A stretch of 64,000 nt of DNA from Sipunculus nudus (Eukaryota; Annelida; Sipuncula; Golfingiida; Sipunculidae), in contig CM049318.1 of assembly GCA_026874595.1 (NCBI GenBank), forward strand, positions 59,924,250 to 59,988,249. The letters are read 5' to 3'. The notes beneath the pieces are model-generated. The model ran no database searches. It was not told where the DNA came from and saw nothing but the letters and a program-made list of their open reading frames with translations. This document shows, in pieces, positions 47,321 through 59,372 of this stretch. How positions within the stretch are numbered: position 1 is the stretch's first letter; each line of letters starts with the position of its first letter. The translations under genes were made by a program, and so were the position numbers.

Positions 47321-48339
47321 CCACGCGCGTTGCTGGGCAGGGAATCCTGTTAGTTTGTATTGACGACAGTCTAGCTAGATAAACACTCGGGCCTACTTTG
47401 CATTTTCTCTGCGCTCACCCAGCAGACCCTGGAACCAACCCGCCCATGATCATCAATACATGGCCTGGTAATGCATCCTATTGATACTGCCGCATGTAGC
47501 AACGTGAATTTGTAGCATGTCGGTCTCGTCTTTAAGAACCTGGTACATGCAAGACGTACCAATGACATGCCTTTTCCCAGAAATACGGATTTCGTATGTA
47601 TTATCACATCACGTAAGAAAGGTTGGTTTATTATGTGATACCCTGAGTCAATTTCAAATGCTCTGCACGCATCTGTTTGTGGGGGCGTGTATTTCAATGA
47701 TAAAGATATGGGACAATAAAATCCGCCGTTTATTTGCCAGTATGTACTTGCTATCCTGAAATATATTTTGATGTATAATGTATTTAAAGTTCTGTCGACA
47801 TGCTTGCACTGTCGACAAAGTTTGTTTAATCCACGAGGCATCCTCTCTCATGGCCCACTTTTTGAAGCCGTAACACCGTAAATGTAATTAGAGAGCGGCT
47901 AAAGGCCGCATGCCTCTGCCAACATTTCTTATCGCAAGATGTTGAGTATTACCATATTACCATATTAATATATTAATCAAAGCCGAGATAAATGTGTGTC
48001 GCGTTCACCGTCTACGTGGATGCAATTTAGGTTAGCTCCTTAATCCAGATCATAGGCGGCTCCATAAGGCATTTATTGAAGTAATATCGATGTGTGACAA
48101 TAAAGCTTCTTCTACTTCTAGGTCAACGAATATTTGGAATCTAGTTATAAACACGTAGCTGTTAATCTGTGAAGTTCCCCCTTTAATAAATTCGTTTTCA
48201 TAATCTAAATATACTTTACATAGGTAATCCATATAGTTATACCCAAAATACATGTACATATAATACGTCCCTACTTGCATATGTGTGCTCTTTTACGTTT
48301 TTCTACTGGATACAATTACGTGTGTAATGTTACAGCCAA

Positions 48340-48364
48340 ATATATATATATATACATATAAATA

Positions 48365-48419
<55 letters not shown>
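48340..48419. repeat. (TA)n microsatellite with interruptions
   Basis: About 80 bp, mostly TA; small ORFs over it are artefacts. Confidence 0.9.
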
Positions 48420-48421
<2 letters not shown>

Positions 48422-49184
48422 GCGGCATATTTGGCATAATTTTCAGAAAATTCCAGCCTCAGCAATCCCTTTATCGTTTGTTTATCGTTTGCTAACATCC
48501 TTATAACAGAATAAAACATTTAATCATCCTTAATGGCAGCTTTGTAAAATTAAAACATGATAATACTAGTGACAGCAGTTTAATAAACTTTGTTTTACGG
48601 AGGTTACTGTTCTTGTAGCATATTATTGTTAATGAGCACGATGAAATCCATATAACACCCGGCGGTTTGCCCATCAGAGTGGAAAGAACAGATTTGTAGA
48701 CATATATGTTTAATATTTTGTATCATATTGATTGCATGCTATCTGATATGCCTATAATGTTGTAATTATTAGCTCTGAGAGGCATGTTAATACACAATTA
48801 AAGAAGTATAGACAAGCTAATCCTCCATGTACATTTTTTGTTGGTCCAAGTATAATTGGCCATGGAGGCAGCCCGATCGCTGCGAGAGTCACGCATGAAA
48901 TGATAATGTGCGTGACTTAAAACAATCTGACCTCGGCCTCCGTTGATAGGGCTCTATAATACACAGCAAAGGCGGCCAACCCAGTGTAAACAGGATATAA
49001 TAAACAAATATACTCCAGAAGTTATTGGCCTGCAGGGGTGTGCCACTGTGTGCATTCATTCGGCCAGACAAATGATGTTCACGACCCGCCCAGTATTATA
49101 TATCGTGATTCTCGTTTCAACCCGCTCGTTATCAGTAACTAAAAGGGGCCCAGTCACCTATCTGACCTTTATAAAAACATAAGG

Positions 49185-49540
49185 TAATCCCTTGGTGCTT
49201 TTATGAAAATAGGCCAGAAAACGTGGATATCACTGCACATAGGCTGCTCGTTTTTTTTTATATCAACGTGTTTTACAATATGTATATAGGGGTCCGCCAA
49301 AATACTCAAAACAAATTCAACAAGGGCATCTGACGGCAAGTCAGACATTTTTTCCGTTTGTCATCAGTGCTGTGTTTACAAACATGTTGTTGATGAACAA
49401 GTTCATACATCCTTCAGAAGGTCTTATAAGTACCTTTCATATCTAGAATTACCCTTAGATCATTAATATATACACAGAGGAAGCCAGAAATCACATAACT
49501 TCTCTTACAAAAGGTTGGTGAATTCCCACTTTTATTTTTA
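49185..49540 (-). repeat. Dispersed repeat family 5, minus-oriented copy
   Basis: Contains GTGGATATCACTGCACA, GTTGATGAACAAGTTCATAC, ATCCTTCAGAAGGTCTTATA and GAGGAAGCCAG, which are reverse complements of patches at 58868-59372 in matching order. Confidence 0.65.
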
Positions 49541-49699
49541 GTTTTTTAAACACAAACGCCATTTGGGTATAACATTATTTCGTTCAAAACCAAGAGCCGC
49601 AACCTGTTTAGTTCTCGTGAGTACCATCCCCAATACTCACAATCTAAAATTCATCCCTACACACCCCAATTCGTAATTCCCCCCCCCCCCATGTTTCGA

Positions 49700-49985
49700 A
49701 TTCAGTTGGCACACACATCGCCGATGTCAAACCGATATACTGTCCCGATGTCACCCCGATGTGCTGTCCCGATTTCACCCTAGCTGTGTCATTTCAATGT
49801 CATTGCGATGTCACCCTGATGTGTTGTACCGATGTTATTCCGATGTTACCCGGATATGCTGTCCCGATGTCTCCCTGATGTCATTCCAATGTCATTCGGG
49901 TGTCACCCGATTTGTTGATCCGATGTCATTCCGATGTCAAGCCGATGGTTGTCGATGTTATCCCGGTGTTAGGTCGATGTCACAT
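49700..49985 (+). repeat. Degenerate CCGATGTCA minisatellite
   Basis: CCGATGTCA, CCGATGTGCTG, CCGATGTTA, CCGATGTCT and close variants recur more than a dozen times, with a basic spacing near 10-11 bp and a longer partial period (CTGTCCCGATGTC). The 108-codon plus ORF across it consists of the repeat and ordinary sequence and is not supported as a gene. Confidence 0.7.
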
Positions 49986-50266
49986 CGAAGACGACACTTG
50001 CGACGTGCAGCGCGAGTCATGTCTCAATGGTTCATTGCAGTAACTGGAGCGGAGGTTTTGTCGCCTCAATTTCATTCGTGTGAGTAAAGAGTGGGCCTGA
50101 GTTATCTAAATACATATAAGTTAGTTTGATAGTATAAATACGTTTACTTAGACTGGCTCTGTTGATGCAGCTGATAAGCTTTTAAAATTACTCACACTGA
50201 AAAAGCCATCAAACTTGCCCTCGCTAAATCGCAACGCTTAGGACAGTAACTGCCACCTGGCGGGAA

Positions 50267-50594
50267 ATTAGGCAAATAAAAAAAAATAAATAAATAAAAG
50301 GTATGGTTCTCAGGCACCGCCCGCGTAAATTTTAACCCCCCGCATCAAACATTTTTATTTTGATATTCATCTTTCAAGAAGATAAAAAAAAATACAGTTT
50401 TGATACGATTTCCTTTGTTATGTAGTGCTTCTACCTGTTTACCAAAAAAAAAACCCTGTAATTTTCATGCTTTTCGCTGATCATTTCACATTTTTATGGA
50501 AACATACAAAAAAGGTAAAAAATAAAATACCGCCCGCACGCAGTGATTTCTGAAAAAAAGCCTGAGAACCATACCTTTTTATTTTTTGGCCTTA
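50267..50594. mobile_element. MITE with GGTATGGTTCTCAGGC ends
   Basis: The left end AAAAGGTATGGTTCTCAGGC pairs with the right end GCCTGAGAACCATACCTTTT. Subterminal ACCGCCCGCG (left) and ACCGCCCGCACGC (right) lie further in. The outer borders TTAGGC and GGCCTTA surround AT-rich spacers. No ORF. Confidence 0.85.
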
Positions 50595-51000
50595 TACAGC
50601 TAATTTATGGCTCCCTGATCGTCCCATTACATAAGAGCCATCACTGAGTTTGCATCTATCTATGCATGACATCTCTTTTATCTTACGTATATTAGTAGCA
50701 AACATGAATGCCTGTAATGCAGACTGCTAGAGTACGTTATCCTCGGATTTCTATGGCATTTTCGACATTAAAGGTTGCCCATGTATTTCATCCCACGACA
50801 ATATCCCGATCTATCATCCCACTTTTAAGTATATTAAATGTGCATTCCCTGTGTTACATCCCCGTTCAGTTCTTTACAAGTTAGGATTAAATATAATTAC
50901 GTGGGACATAAATAATTTATTTACATATTCATTACAATCTCGTTCGCAAACAGGTACTAGATGACTGGCACTAATTGTTCGGGTCCGTTATATCAACATC

Positions 51001-51105
51001 ATGTATTATATATATTTATATATTATATATTATATATTCATATATATATATATTTATATATTATATATATTTATATACTATATATATATTTATATATTAT
51101 ATTCT
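51001..51105. repeat. Complex TA/TTATA low-complexity tract
   Basis: About 100 bp of only A and T with a few C, in irregular TATAT and TTATATA blocks. Confidence 0.85.
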
Positions 51106-52669
51106 GATGGTATACACATTTTTGAATTTTTCAATCATTTTCACATAATTATGTAAAATTTTAAAAACAATAACCGTTTTTGAGATATTGTTATGTAGAT
51201 TACTTTAGTCCATTAAAAATAAAAATGTTTGTCACTGGGGGCGTAAATTAGTGAACATTTAATTTTATTTTACAAAATCATTTGAAAATGAATGAAAACT
51301 TGTAAATATGTATACCTTCAGAAAGATCAGGATACCAGGATAATGTAAACTTTATGGGGTCTAATATGAATTTAACCCATTTTTTAATTGAATTTAGATG
51401 TAGGGGGTTCAAACAATAATGATAACTTAAGGTAGCATCCCTGGCAGAGCGCCTTCCAATTGAAATTGATTCAAAAGTTTTTTCTAATTGCAACATGTAT
51501 GATAATTGTTAAATGATACATGTTTTTAAGCAACCAGTAACAGAAACCCTCTTTTAGAGTACTTATTTCCAACAAGATAATAACATCTCAAAACCCTTCT
51601 GTTTGTCTCTTTTTCCCCTCTATCATGTTTCATTCCTGTTTAAAATGAAATTTAATCTCCTTTATTGAATAAAAATTTAAGAATTCAGTTTTAATTTAGA
51701 ACTATTCATATGGCCCTGACGTGGATACCACCTATTCAACACATTCAAATACACATTACCATAGCAACCACGGTTAAAAAATGAGTTCGGCCTCTTGGAT
51801 TCTCCGACCCTGTCGTTAATTAATACCTTCGGAAAGGAGGTTATGTTTTAACCTATGTCGATTTATTTGTTTGTTTTGTGACGACCATGAATCGATCATG
51901 GAATGGACCCCTTTGCGAGCCTGAGGTCCGCATTCTATATTTCTCTGCCGTAATTGTTATTACCTCCGGATCGGATTATAAACTTGATTACAAATTAGAC
52001 AATGGCGGAGGTTTGCATTCTCTCGGTACTTTCTATTTATAAACTGTTACCATGTTTGGTTGTTACACATGTGTTGTCCCCGCCATGTTTATCATGCACT
52101 ATCCCTATTAATTTCTGGTAGATATTTGTGTATCTACTTTCATATGAATTCCTATTGTTATCTGTCAGGATTGTTTACTGTGTAAATTTGTACACGTCGA
52201 GCTCTGAAGCCTCTGCTTGTTTGAGAACACACTTTTCGGGATCACTCAGCTCAATCTTTTTGGTTACTTGAACATACCCTAGATCATAATACTATGAGTA
52301 TAATATACTTTATAAAACTGGTATATGAGTAAAGCCCTGCAGCTGTCTATAGTGTGAAATGTTACGTAAATAAACTGGCTCTACAAAAGGTTTGGTGTGT
52401 TTATTAAAAGACGTTTAGGGAAGGTTTTATTTTGAAGTATTCGGGATAAAGTTTCCAAGGTGACCAAAAAACCTTTGCACTTGTTGAAAAAGTCGTTTCA
52501 AGGTTGTATTACATTGATATGTTCGCCCCCTTTGTTACTATTTAAAAGCGTTATTAATTTTAAATGGATTGTACAAATAACCGCAATCACTAATGCTATA
52601 GGCACTGTCCATGGCACAGATGTTGGCGTTTAGTAGTGACAGGTGGACGAAAACCGAGGGAAAAAAAGC

Positions 52670-52790
52670 AACCATGCACGGGCTTCTACAGCCCAATTTC
52701 ATGACCACGCTGGGAATCGAAACCAGATCGCCAGCGTATATACAGAAAGCCGAGGTTGTTACCACTCGACTTTAGAGGTGCGTACCGGAC
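52670..52790 (-). mobile_element. Possible tRNA-derived SINE fragment
   Basis: On the minus strand TAAAGTCGAGTGGTAACAAC (box-A-like) precedes GGTTTCGATTCCC (box-B-like, one extra base) by about 45 bp. No tail or flanking duplication was established. Confidence 0.35.
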
Positions 52791-53029
52791 CGGCCCGGAC
52801 CACACCCTGGTGGGGCATGGTAGTTAGAATGTAAATGACCTTTTACTCATACTCAGAGAAAAAATATATAAAATAATAAACGTATATAATTATACTATGA
52901 CAGTTGCTATTGCTTCAAATACTTATATCACGCAGCTAAAGGGTTTTTCTCTTTGGGAGGTTAATTACACCTTGTTCATAACAAGATCTGTGGGTTGAAA
53001 CTAAATCCAAAATATCATCTGTCTAGCTG

Positions 53030-53470
53030 AAAGGGACATAATCAGGCGCAATATTATGCCTATTCTTTCATACTCAGATCAGTGTTGCTTTATACAAAAA
53101 GTTTCCCAGCAAAACCATCCCAGCACCCAGTCTCAGTACCTCGCATATGGCTGTTTAACACCTTGTTGTGGCTCTGCGTATTGGTAAACACAGTCCACGT
53201 GTGTCTGTTTATCATAACAAGGCCGCGTGACCGGAGATCCGATTGTGAGCCGCAACACGCGGTTTTTCAGCCAGCGGGAACATTTTTTGGGCCAAGTCAG
53301 TCAGGGCATCTCCTGTTGTACCTCGCATATGGCTGTTTAACCCGTGTTGGGGACCGCGATGCATACGGTCCCACTTCCTGTGTTTATGTTGACACCTCTG
53401 ATCGCGCCAGGTTCATTGTTTTTAACACTTGTTAAACGGAGTAAGCAAATGGTTTCAAGGAAATATTTCG
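53030..53470 (+). repeat. Dispersed repeat family 4 copy
   Basis: AAAGGGACATAATCAGGCGC, AGTTTCCCAGCAAAACCAT, GTAAACACAGTCCACGTGTG, CAGCCAGCGGGAACAT and GGGCCAAGTCAGTCAGGGC match the 22200 copy in order. The ORFs here are repeat-derived. Confidence 0.75.
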
Positions 53471-53929
53471 GCAGGTGCAGATTTATTTTAAAGAGAAGAA
53501 GCTTTTTTTCAACATTCTTTATGGATGATTGGGCCTTCTTAAACTTTCAAATATTAGCTAAAGCGGTCCGATCCAAGGAGAAGCGGTCCGGTATTTTGAG
53601 TTAGCAGTCAGGTACGGTCCAGCCAAAAAGTTTGCCTCTGCTCGACTGTTCAGGTCCCTTTGCTTCATTGATTTTATTAGCTTTGCGATAAATAAAATTT
53701 GAGTAACAAATGTGATGCAATAGTTTTTAAAAGGATATAAAAGTCAATGGCCTGTGTTGGTGGCACTGTCTGTTATATATGATGAAGGTAACCGTGTTAT
53801 CAGAATGATATGTTGTTATAAACTGAGCCTTCCGGGATTCAGGTTAAATATTCACGAGGCTAGGAATAACCCAGAAGTCAACCTGCATTAAGACATTGGA
53901 GCGAAACTGTGAGGTTCTGGCGAGATTTC

Positions 53930-53990
53930 TACACTATGCCATTGAGACACCGGCAGGGTTCAAACCCGGGACCTTCGGCCTTAACCACCA
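53930..53990. other. Box-B-like tRNA-derived fragment
   Basis: GGGTTCAAACCCGGGACC is a symmetrical box-B-type sequence next to CATTGAGACACCGGC. It could be part of a tRNA-derived repeat; no complete tRNA fold is visible. Confidence 0.25.
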
Positions 53991-54027
53991 AGTAACGTCA
54001 TACTCCTTATTGTATAAATATTTTATA

Positions 54028-54051
54028 TTTTATTATTATTATTATTATTAT

Positions 54052-54088
<37 letters not shown>
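54028..54088. repeat. (TTA)n(TA)n microsatellite
   Basis: TTA repeats run into TA repeats. Confidence 0.9.
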
Positions 54089-54089
<1 letters not shown>

Positions 54090-57000
54090 TTAAAAACAAA
54101 TTTGAGCAATAAATGTAACAAAAGCGAAAGCATGATTTTAACACAGAGGTATAAAATGCATAATGTTTAAAGTTCAGGGTTAGTATAGATTTCCCTTGTA
54201 TAAAATACATGTCGAATGTTAGATAAATACTTTAATTAACCTTTATACACTCGTTTGTAGTACATAAACATCCACAGAATCTTATAGAAAACAGACAAGT
54301 AAAGAGTAACAAAGATAAAACATAATCACCAATATACTCTGTTAAAAATTGGAATATTCCTTTAAATACACAATATGGTAGAAGAAAAACATGTTACTAT
54401 TTACGACCGAACGTTACTTTATTATTTAACCAGAACTGCCATATTTTTTTCTAAAGAAAGTCAAATATTTAACTTACTGCTCTTACATATATTTAACTTG
54501 AAACTTACATTACAGAAAGAGGGTCAGTTTTAAACCTGCAGACTTTCTATGATGTTTGTTTTATATCAGATTTATGTACAGGGATCAACATATATGTATA
54601 TATTGGTATGAGGTTATTATATTTCACCGTATACATAATATATTGCTTATTATGCATGTAAATATTGATATGTCAGTGTTTATTCGGTCTTGACGGTTGT
54701 TGAACGTTGCATGGGGCATCTAGTAAGTGTCGCCATCTTGTGGTCAATACTTGTAACAACCCGACTCTGAAACATAAATAATATATCTTAATTAATAAAT
54801 AATGATACGTATAATAGGTTGCATGGACTTATTATCCTCCTGTCTCCAGTATTCCATCGACAATGGATGCAACATTAACTATAGTTTATATTTTACGACC
54901 ACTGATTTAAATGGAAAGTCCATTCTGCATGGTACGACCCTGTTGTTAGGGAATTGTGGGTAAAGAATCATTTCCCCCACAATGCACTAGTCTAAATTCA
55001 GTGAAAGTTGTGTAATAAGACCACTCGTGGGAAATGATCTTGATTCACAGATGGTCTTATTAGACACCACTTTTAACCAATGTGAGTGCTTTCGGTTCAG
55101 TCAAGGGTGGTCTTAATATCAGGTTTCTGATCAGACAGATGGTCTTTCAGACAGGCCCCACTTATATTAATCGCATAGGTATGCATGTAGTGAAGAGACT
55201 AGAAATAGACCATTTAAGTACGTTTAATTATTTAATTGTTTCACAGCAATTTACATGCACATGTACATGAACTTCCCTCATGATAAAGGACTTAAAGAAA
55301 TAAGCTACATTTGGTAAGCATGAACAGTTGCAATGTATAACGAATATACAGGAATTTTTTAATGGTCACAAATTTTGAAATTTCACCGATGAGGTAATAA
55401 AATAGTCCAGGCTGTCCAACCATCTACAAATGGAAGAAGATTTATTTGAACAGAAACGACGCCTGGCGGATGGATGTGAAAAGTCAGGAAGGCCACCAAA
55501 CCACCGTTCAGGGCTAAATGACTTATTGTGCCATATGAATAATAACTTATCTGCTTGGAGAATTTTTCTATGCTCAAAAGATGGCGCTCCGTGTCGGGCA
55601 GTTGTTTATTTTTGGTTACTTGTTCAGGTCATTTTCGATACAAACGTATCAGCATAGTTTATTGACTTTCTATGCTGGTGTTCATTATCTTTGGCTGAAG
55701 CAAGGTATCCCGGCATGCAGCGTATAGCGGCCAGATCCTTGCTGGAATGATAGTGAAGAGCAGGACTCCAGGGGCTGTAACGATACCCCAGTACACCTGG
55801 ACATGGCGATACAAGCCAAGTATCGTAGTTAGTAGTTCGCACATGTATATACATCTTTATAGTATGTGACAGATTTTTCTTTTAATTGGAATCGAGACTG
55901 AGTCCGTCTAATGTCTCGATTCCTTATCCTCGATTCCGATACAAATACGATTCCAGGACCCTCCAGTCCAAGTCCTATAGTTCGAGTCCATGAAAAAATA
56001 TGGTCTCGATTCCGGTCTAAAGTCCTACATTACTGGATTAGACCAGGTAATAATGTGACATATAATAAAAAAACACATTTACCTGTGAGAAAGAGTTGTT
56101 TATGGTGGGCAGGGCGGTCCTCTGTGTGCACCAACCATTACCACTCGTACCTACAAGGTATATCAATGCACGTTTTATAGGTAAAACACAAATTGGTTGG
56201 CAAATGCACGTTGCTGATTGTAAACACGGAACACTTAAATGTAGCAAATCAAATTATTTTTCCTGCAAGTACAGTATTGTCACATTGCATAATTTGCTGT
56301 GCGCAAATATTTTCAAATTTTGCACTAGTAAATTTAAACTCTTACTACCGAAGCTAAACTTCGCGTTTGTCGCCCCGCCGTTGTAGCTTCCCGTCTGTAA
56401 AACGGTCTGTGACCGTCCGAGTCCTGAGGCAAGCATGGATTGCATTGATGATGAAGTTACCAGTACCGCACTGGATGACCCCAAGAGTCTGACAATACAG
56501 GAACGGTTCTAACTATACTTTGCGCTTTATTTAACAAAATCGATATATAGACATTTTTTTAAAAGGTAAAGGTAGCGTGAATATGGGTATTATATTTTAC
56601 CACTATATAGAATATATATTTATCTGCAACCCCGCGGCCAATCATATAACTAACATGTGGCTATCTTGCCGACTATTTTAGAGAGCTGGCACTGAGTTGC
56701 GTCTATGGGTACATGGAATCACGTGTTATTGACGCATTTAAGAAGCAAAAATAAATAAATACTAAAGTCATGCAAGGCTACGGGTCTTGTTATTTGAAAC
56801 AAAATGTATACCGCATTAATAAATGAAATATTACGACACGATGAATCGCTATCTTCCGGGGTTAAGGCACTGCCCGGATATAAAAAAAAATATGATGTAG
56901 AAACTGACCTCTGCTTCCAATGCTGCGCACCTTGCCTGCAGGTCCCGTGACAGCTTTTCCATCCTGTGATTCTCGGCCTCCAGTTGAGCTTTGGCTGCGG

Positions 57001-57240
57001 ATTCCTCGCCAATCTGTCGTTTGAGGGTACTGAGGCTCTTGCTTAACACCATCTCCGTCTCTCTCTGGTAACGGGCTAGCTCGGCCGCCGTCCCCTCACG
57101 AACCTGAGGTCAAAGGTCAAAATCATAATACGGCAGCCATATTGGTTTTAGGGAGGTCTTATCAATAGAACTTTTATTTTTTGCAGTTTTGCACTCATGC
57201 ATATACATCTGGCTTGCCAACGCATATAGGTATAAATCTT

Positions 57241-57426
57241 GGGCGGATCCAGGTTTTAGGAAAATGAGGGGTCTTACTCAGAGGGAATAATGACAAAACC
57301 GAAATTAAGGTCCTCAGGGACGAAAAAGGTGGTCTAAAACCAGTAAAATAAGCTAACCAAAAAAAGGAGGGGGGGGGGGGGGGTTGGTTCCCGGACCCAC
57401 TGGACCCCCGGCCCCCTGGATCCGCT
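57241..57426. mobile_element. MITE with GCGGATCCAGG ends and internal G-run
   Basis: The left GGGCGGATCCAGG and right CCTGGATCCGC are inverted repeats. The interior has GAATAATGACAAAACC, AAAAGGTGGTC and an 18-base G-run, as in 24244-24440 and 60386-60605. It lies just upstream of the IF-B exon-6 homologue. Confidence 0.7.
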
Positions 57427-57532
57427 TCTATAAGATATAATACAATGCATCATATTAGATATAAATTATTATTGTACTTGGCTATAAACATAAATTTTCT
57501 GCCATTTGCATTCAATAGTATTATTTAAACCA

Positions 57533-57533
57533 C

Positions 57534-57583
<50 letters not shown>

Positions 57584-57584
57584 T
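57533..57584. repeat. (TA)n microsatellite
   Basis: TA dinucleotides in IF-B. Confidence 0.9.
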
Positions 57585-58867
57585 ACTGTCGTTTGTATTA
57601 GAAACTTATTTTACGAATACATTGCATTAAATTATTGTCTGCGGTGGCCCGTTAGTAGAAAAAAAAATTTAAATATTAAAGATATTAAGACGTGCGCACG
57701 AGTTAATATTTAAATATTATTTTCATGTGAAACTTAAACGGGCCACCGTAAATGCAAGGTTGACAAAACGAAATTTCCCGAAAAAAATATGATATGCATA
57801 TGTCGGGTGTTGGGGGGGGGGGGGGGAGAGAATGAGAACCTGAGAAGGTCCAGAAACTTCCTGGGTAAAATGGAAACGAGGAGATTGTATGGAATGATTC
57901 CCGTTCTTCCCAGGAAAAATGAGAATAAATAATCATCTGTGGAATACATCTATGCAATTTTGTATCATTATTTTTTGATAAATAAAATTAAATGAGAGTT
58001 TTCGTGTTGTTGCCGGTTCACCGTTCGTACGGGCAGCCATTTATGCCGGCCAGACGCTGTCCCTAGTGGCAAAAGTCGCAATCAAACTGAGCACCTGTCA
58101 GATGTACAAAACACTCTTGTTTTCTTTTATTTTACAAAACATTGACAAAATATTGCATTGACACATTCTTAACTTTTTCATGCCATGTATGAATGCGATT
58201 GCTGTTTCAATGACGCTAGAATATTGCAGGGAAAACGAAAAATTGCGCTATTATATTTAGGTATCCGGGTCCGTGAAAACAATCTGTTCCTATTGAGCGG
58301 AACAATATTGGTTTATCTCCGCAAAGTGTTCAGTGGAAATAAAGACCATCAAGGGTACATAATATGTTTAGCAAAGGTTAAATGTGCACGCACAATTTTT
58401 GCAGTGGCAGCTTTCAACAACATTAAAATATGACATTTGTATTGCGAAAGAGTCATAATGGTGCAAGGCAGGTGAAATCAAAATTCCCTTCCAGCTTGAA
58501 TGCCACAGCTTAACAAAAAAAAAAAAAAAGACGGAATATTTGATTTCATCTTTTTTCAAGATGGCGTCCAGGTTAGCGTCCTCCACGTTACTGAGCTGAG
58601 TTATCTTGGCTGGAGGACTGTGATGATGTTGTTTGTGTAGTCCAAACTAACTTTAAGGTCCTTCGTTTCCTAAATGTATAAATAAATATAACTAAAGCCT
58701 CTCAAATATCAATAATAAAATGCTTAAACTCTCAATTTTCTTTAATTAATTGATTTTCCCTTTTTTCTTTAACCAATTTATGTACCCCAAATTATTTAAA
58801 TCTGATATATTCTGCTGTTCAGAGCTCTTCATTGACACGTCACTGAAGTCACAAAATGATCACCACA

Positions 58868-59372
58868 TTAAAGGTGCCCATTCACCTACCTTTTGTAAAA
58901 GGTTCATATGATAGCTGGCTTCCTCCTTGTATACTATAAATATTAATGATCTTAGGGTAAATCTGGTAATGACAAGTTCTTATAAGGCCTCCGTAAAGGA
59001 TGTATGAACTTGTTTATCAACAAAAATCCTGGTTATGAACAGTTCGTATAAGGCCTCCGTAAAGGATGCATGGACTTGTTTAACAACAACATTTTTGTAA
59101 ACACAGCAATATTGACAAACAGGATAAACATATAACCTAAGGTGGTAGGTTGCATATGTGTGGAGGGAGTAAGGTCACTTGTTGATAAACGCCATTTGCA
59201 AAGCTCTGGCTTATCTGACTTGCTGCCAGATGCCCTTGTTGACTTTGTTTTATTTTGGCAGGCCCCCGCATATTATAAACAGGTTGATATAAACAAAACG
59301 AGCAGCCTGTGTGCGGTGATATCCACGTCTTCTGCCTATTTTAATAAGATCTCCAAATTTAGTCTATAAAGG
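58868..59372 (+). repeat. Dispersed repeat family 5, plus-oriented copy with internal duplication
   Basis: The block GTTC.TATAAGGCCTCCGTAAAG, then GATG.ATG.ACTTGTTTA, occurs twice in tandem (about 58976 and 59039, period 63 bp). Other patches match the inverted copy at 49185-49540. It sits in the intron between the exon-4 and exon-5 homologues of IF-B. Confidence 0.65.

Larger units (their letters stand above)
47321..54679. other. Interval between IF-A first exon and IF-B last exon
   Basis: Holds the repeats listed separately and, presumably, the IF-A promoter just right of 47320. The 156-codon minus ORF at 47371-47841 overlaps ORFs in other frames and has no recognisable motif. No gene is supported. 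Confidence 0.45.

Noticed and set aside
49761-50087. 108-codon plus ORF rich in Cys, Ser and Arg
   Set aside because: Generated by the CCGATGTCA minisatellite; composition follows the repeat.
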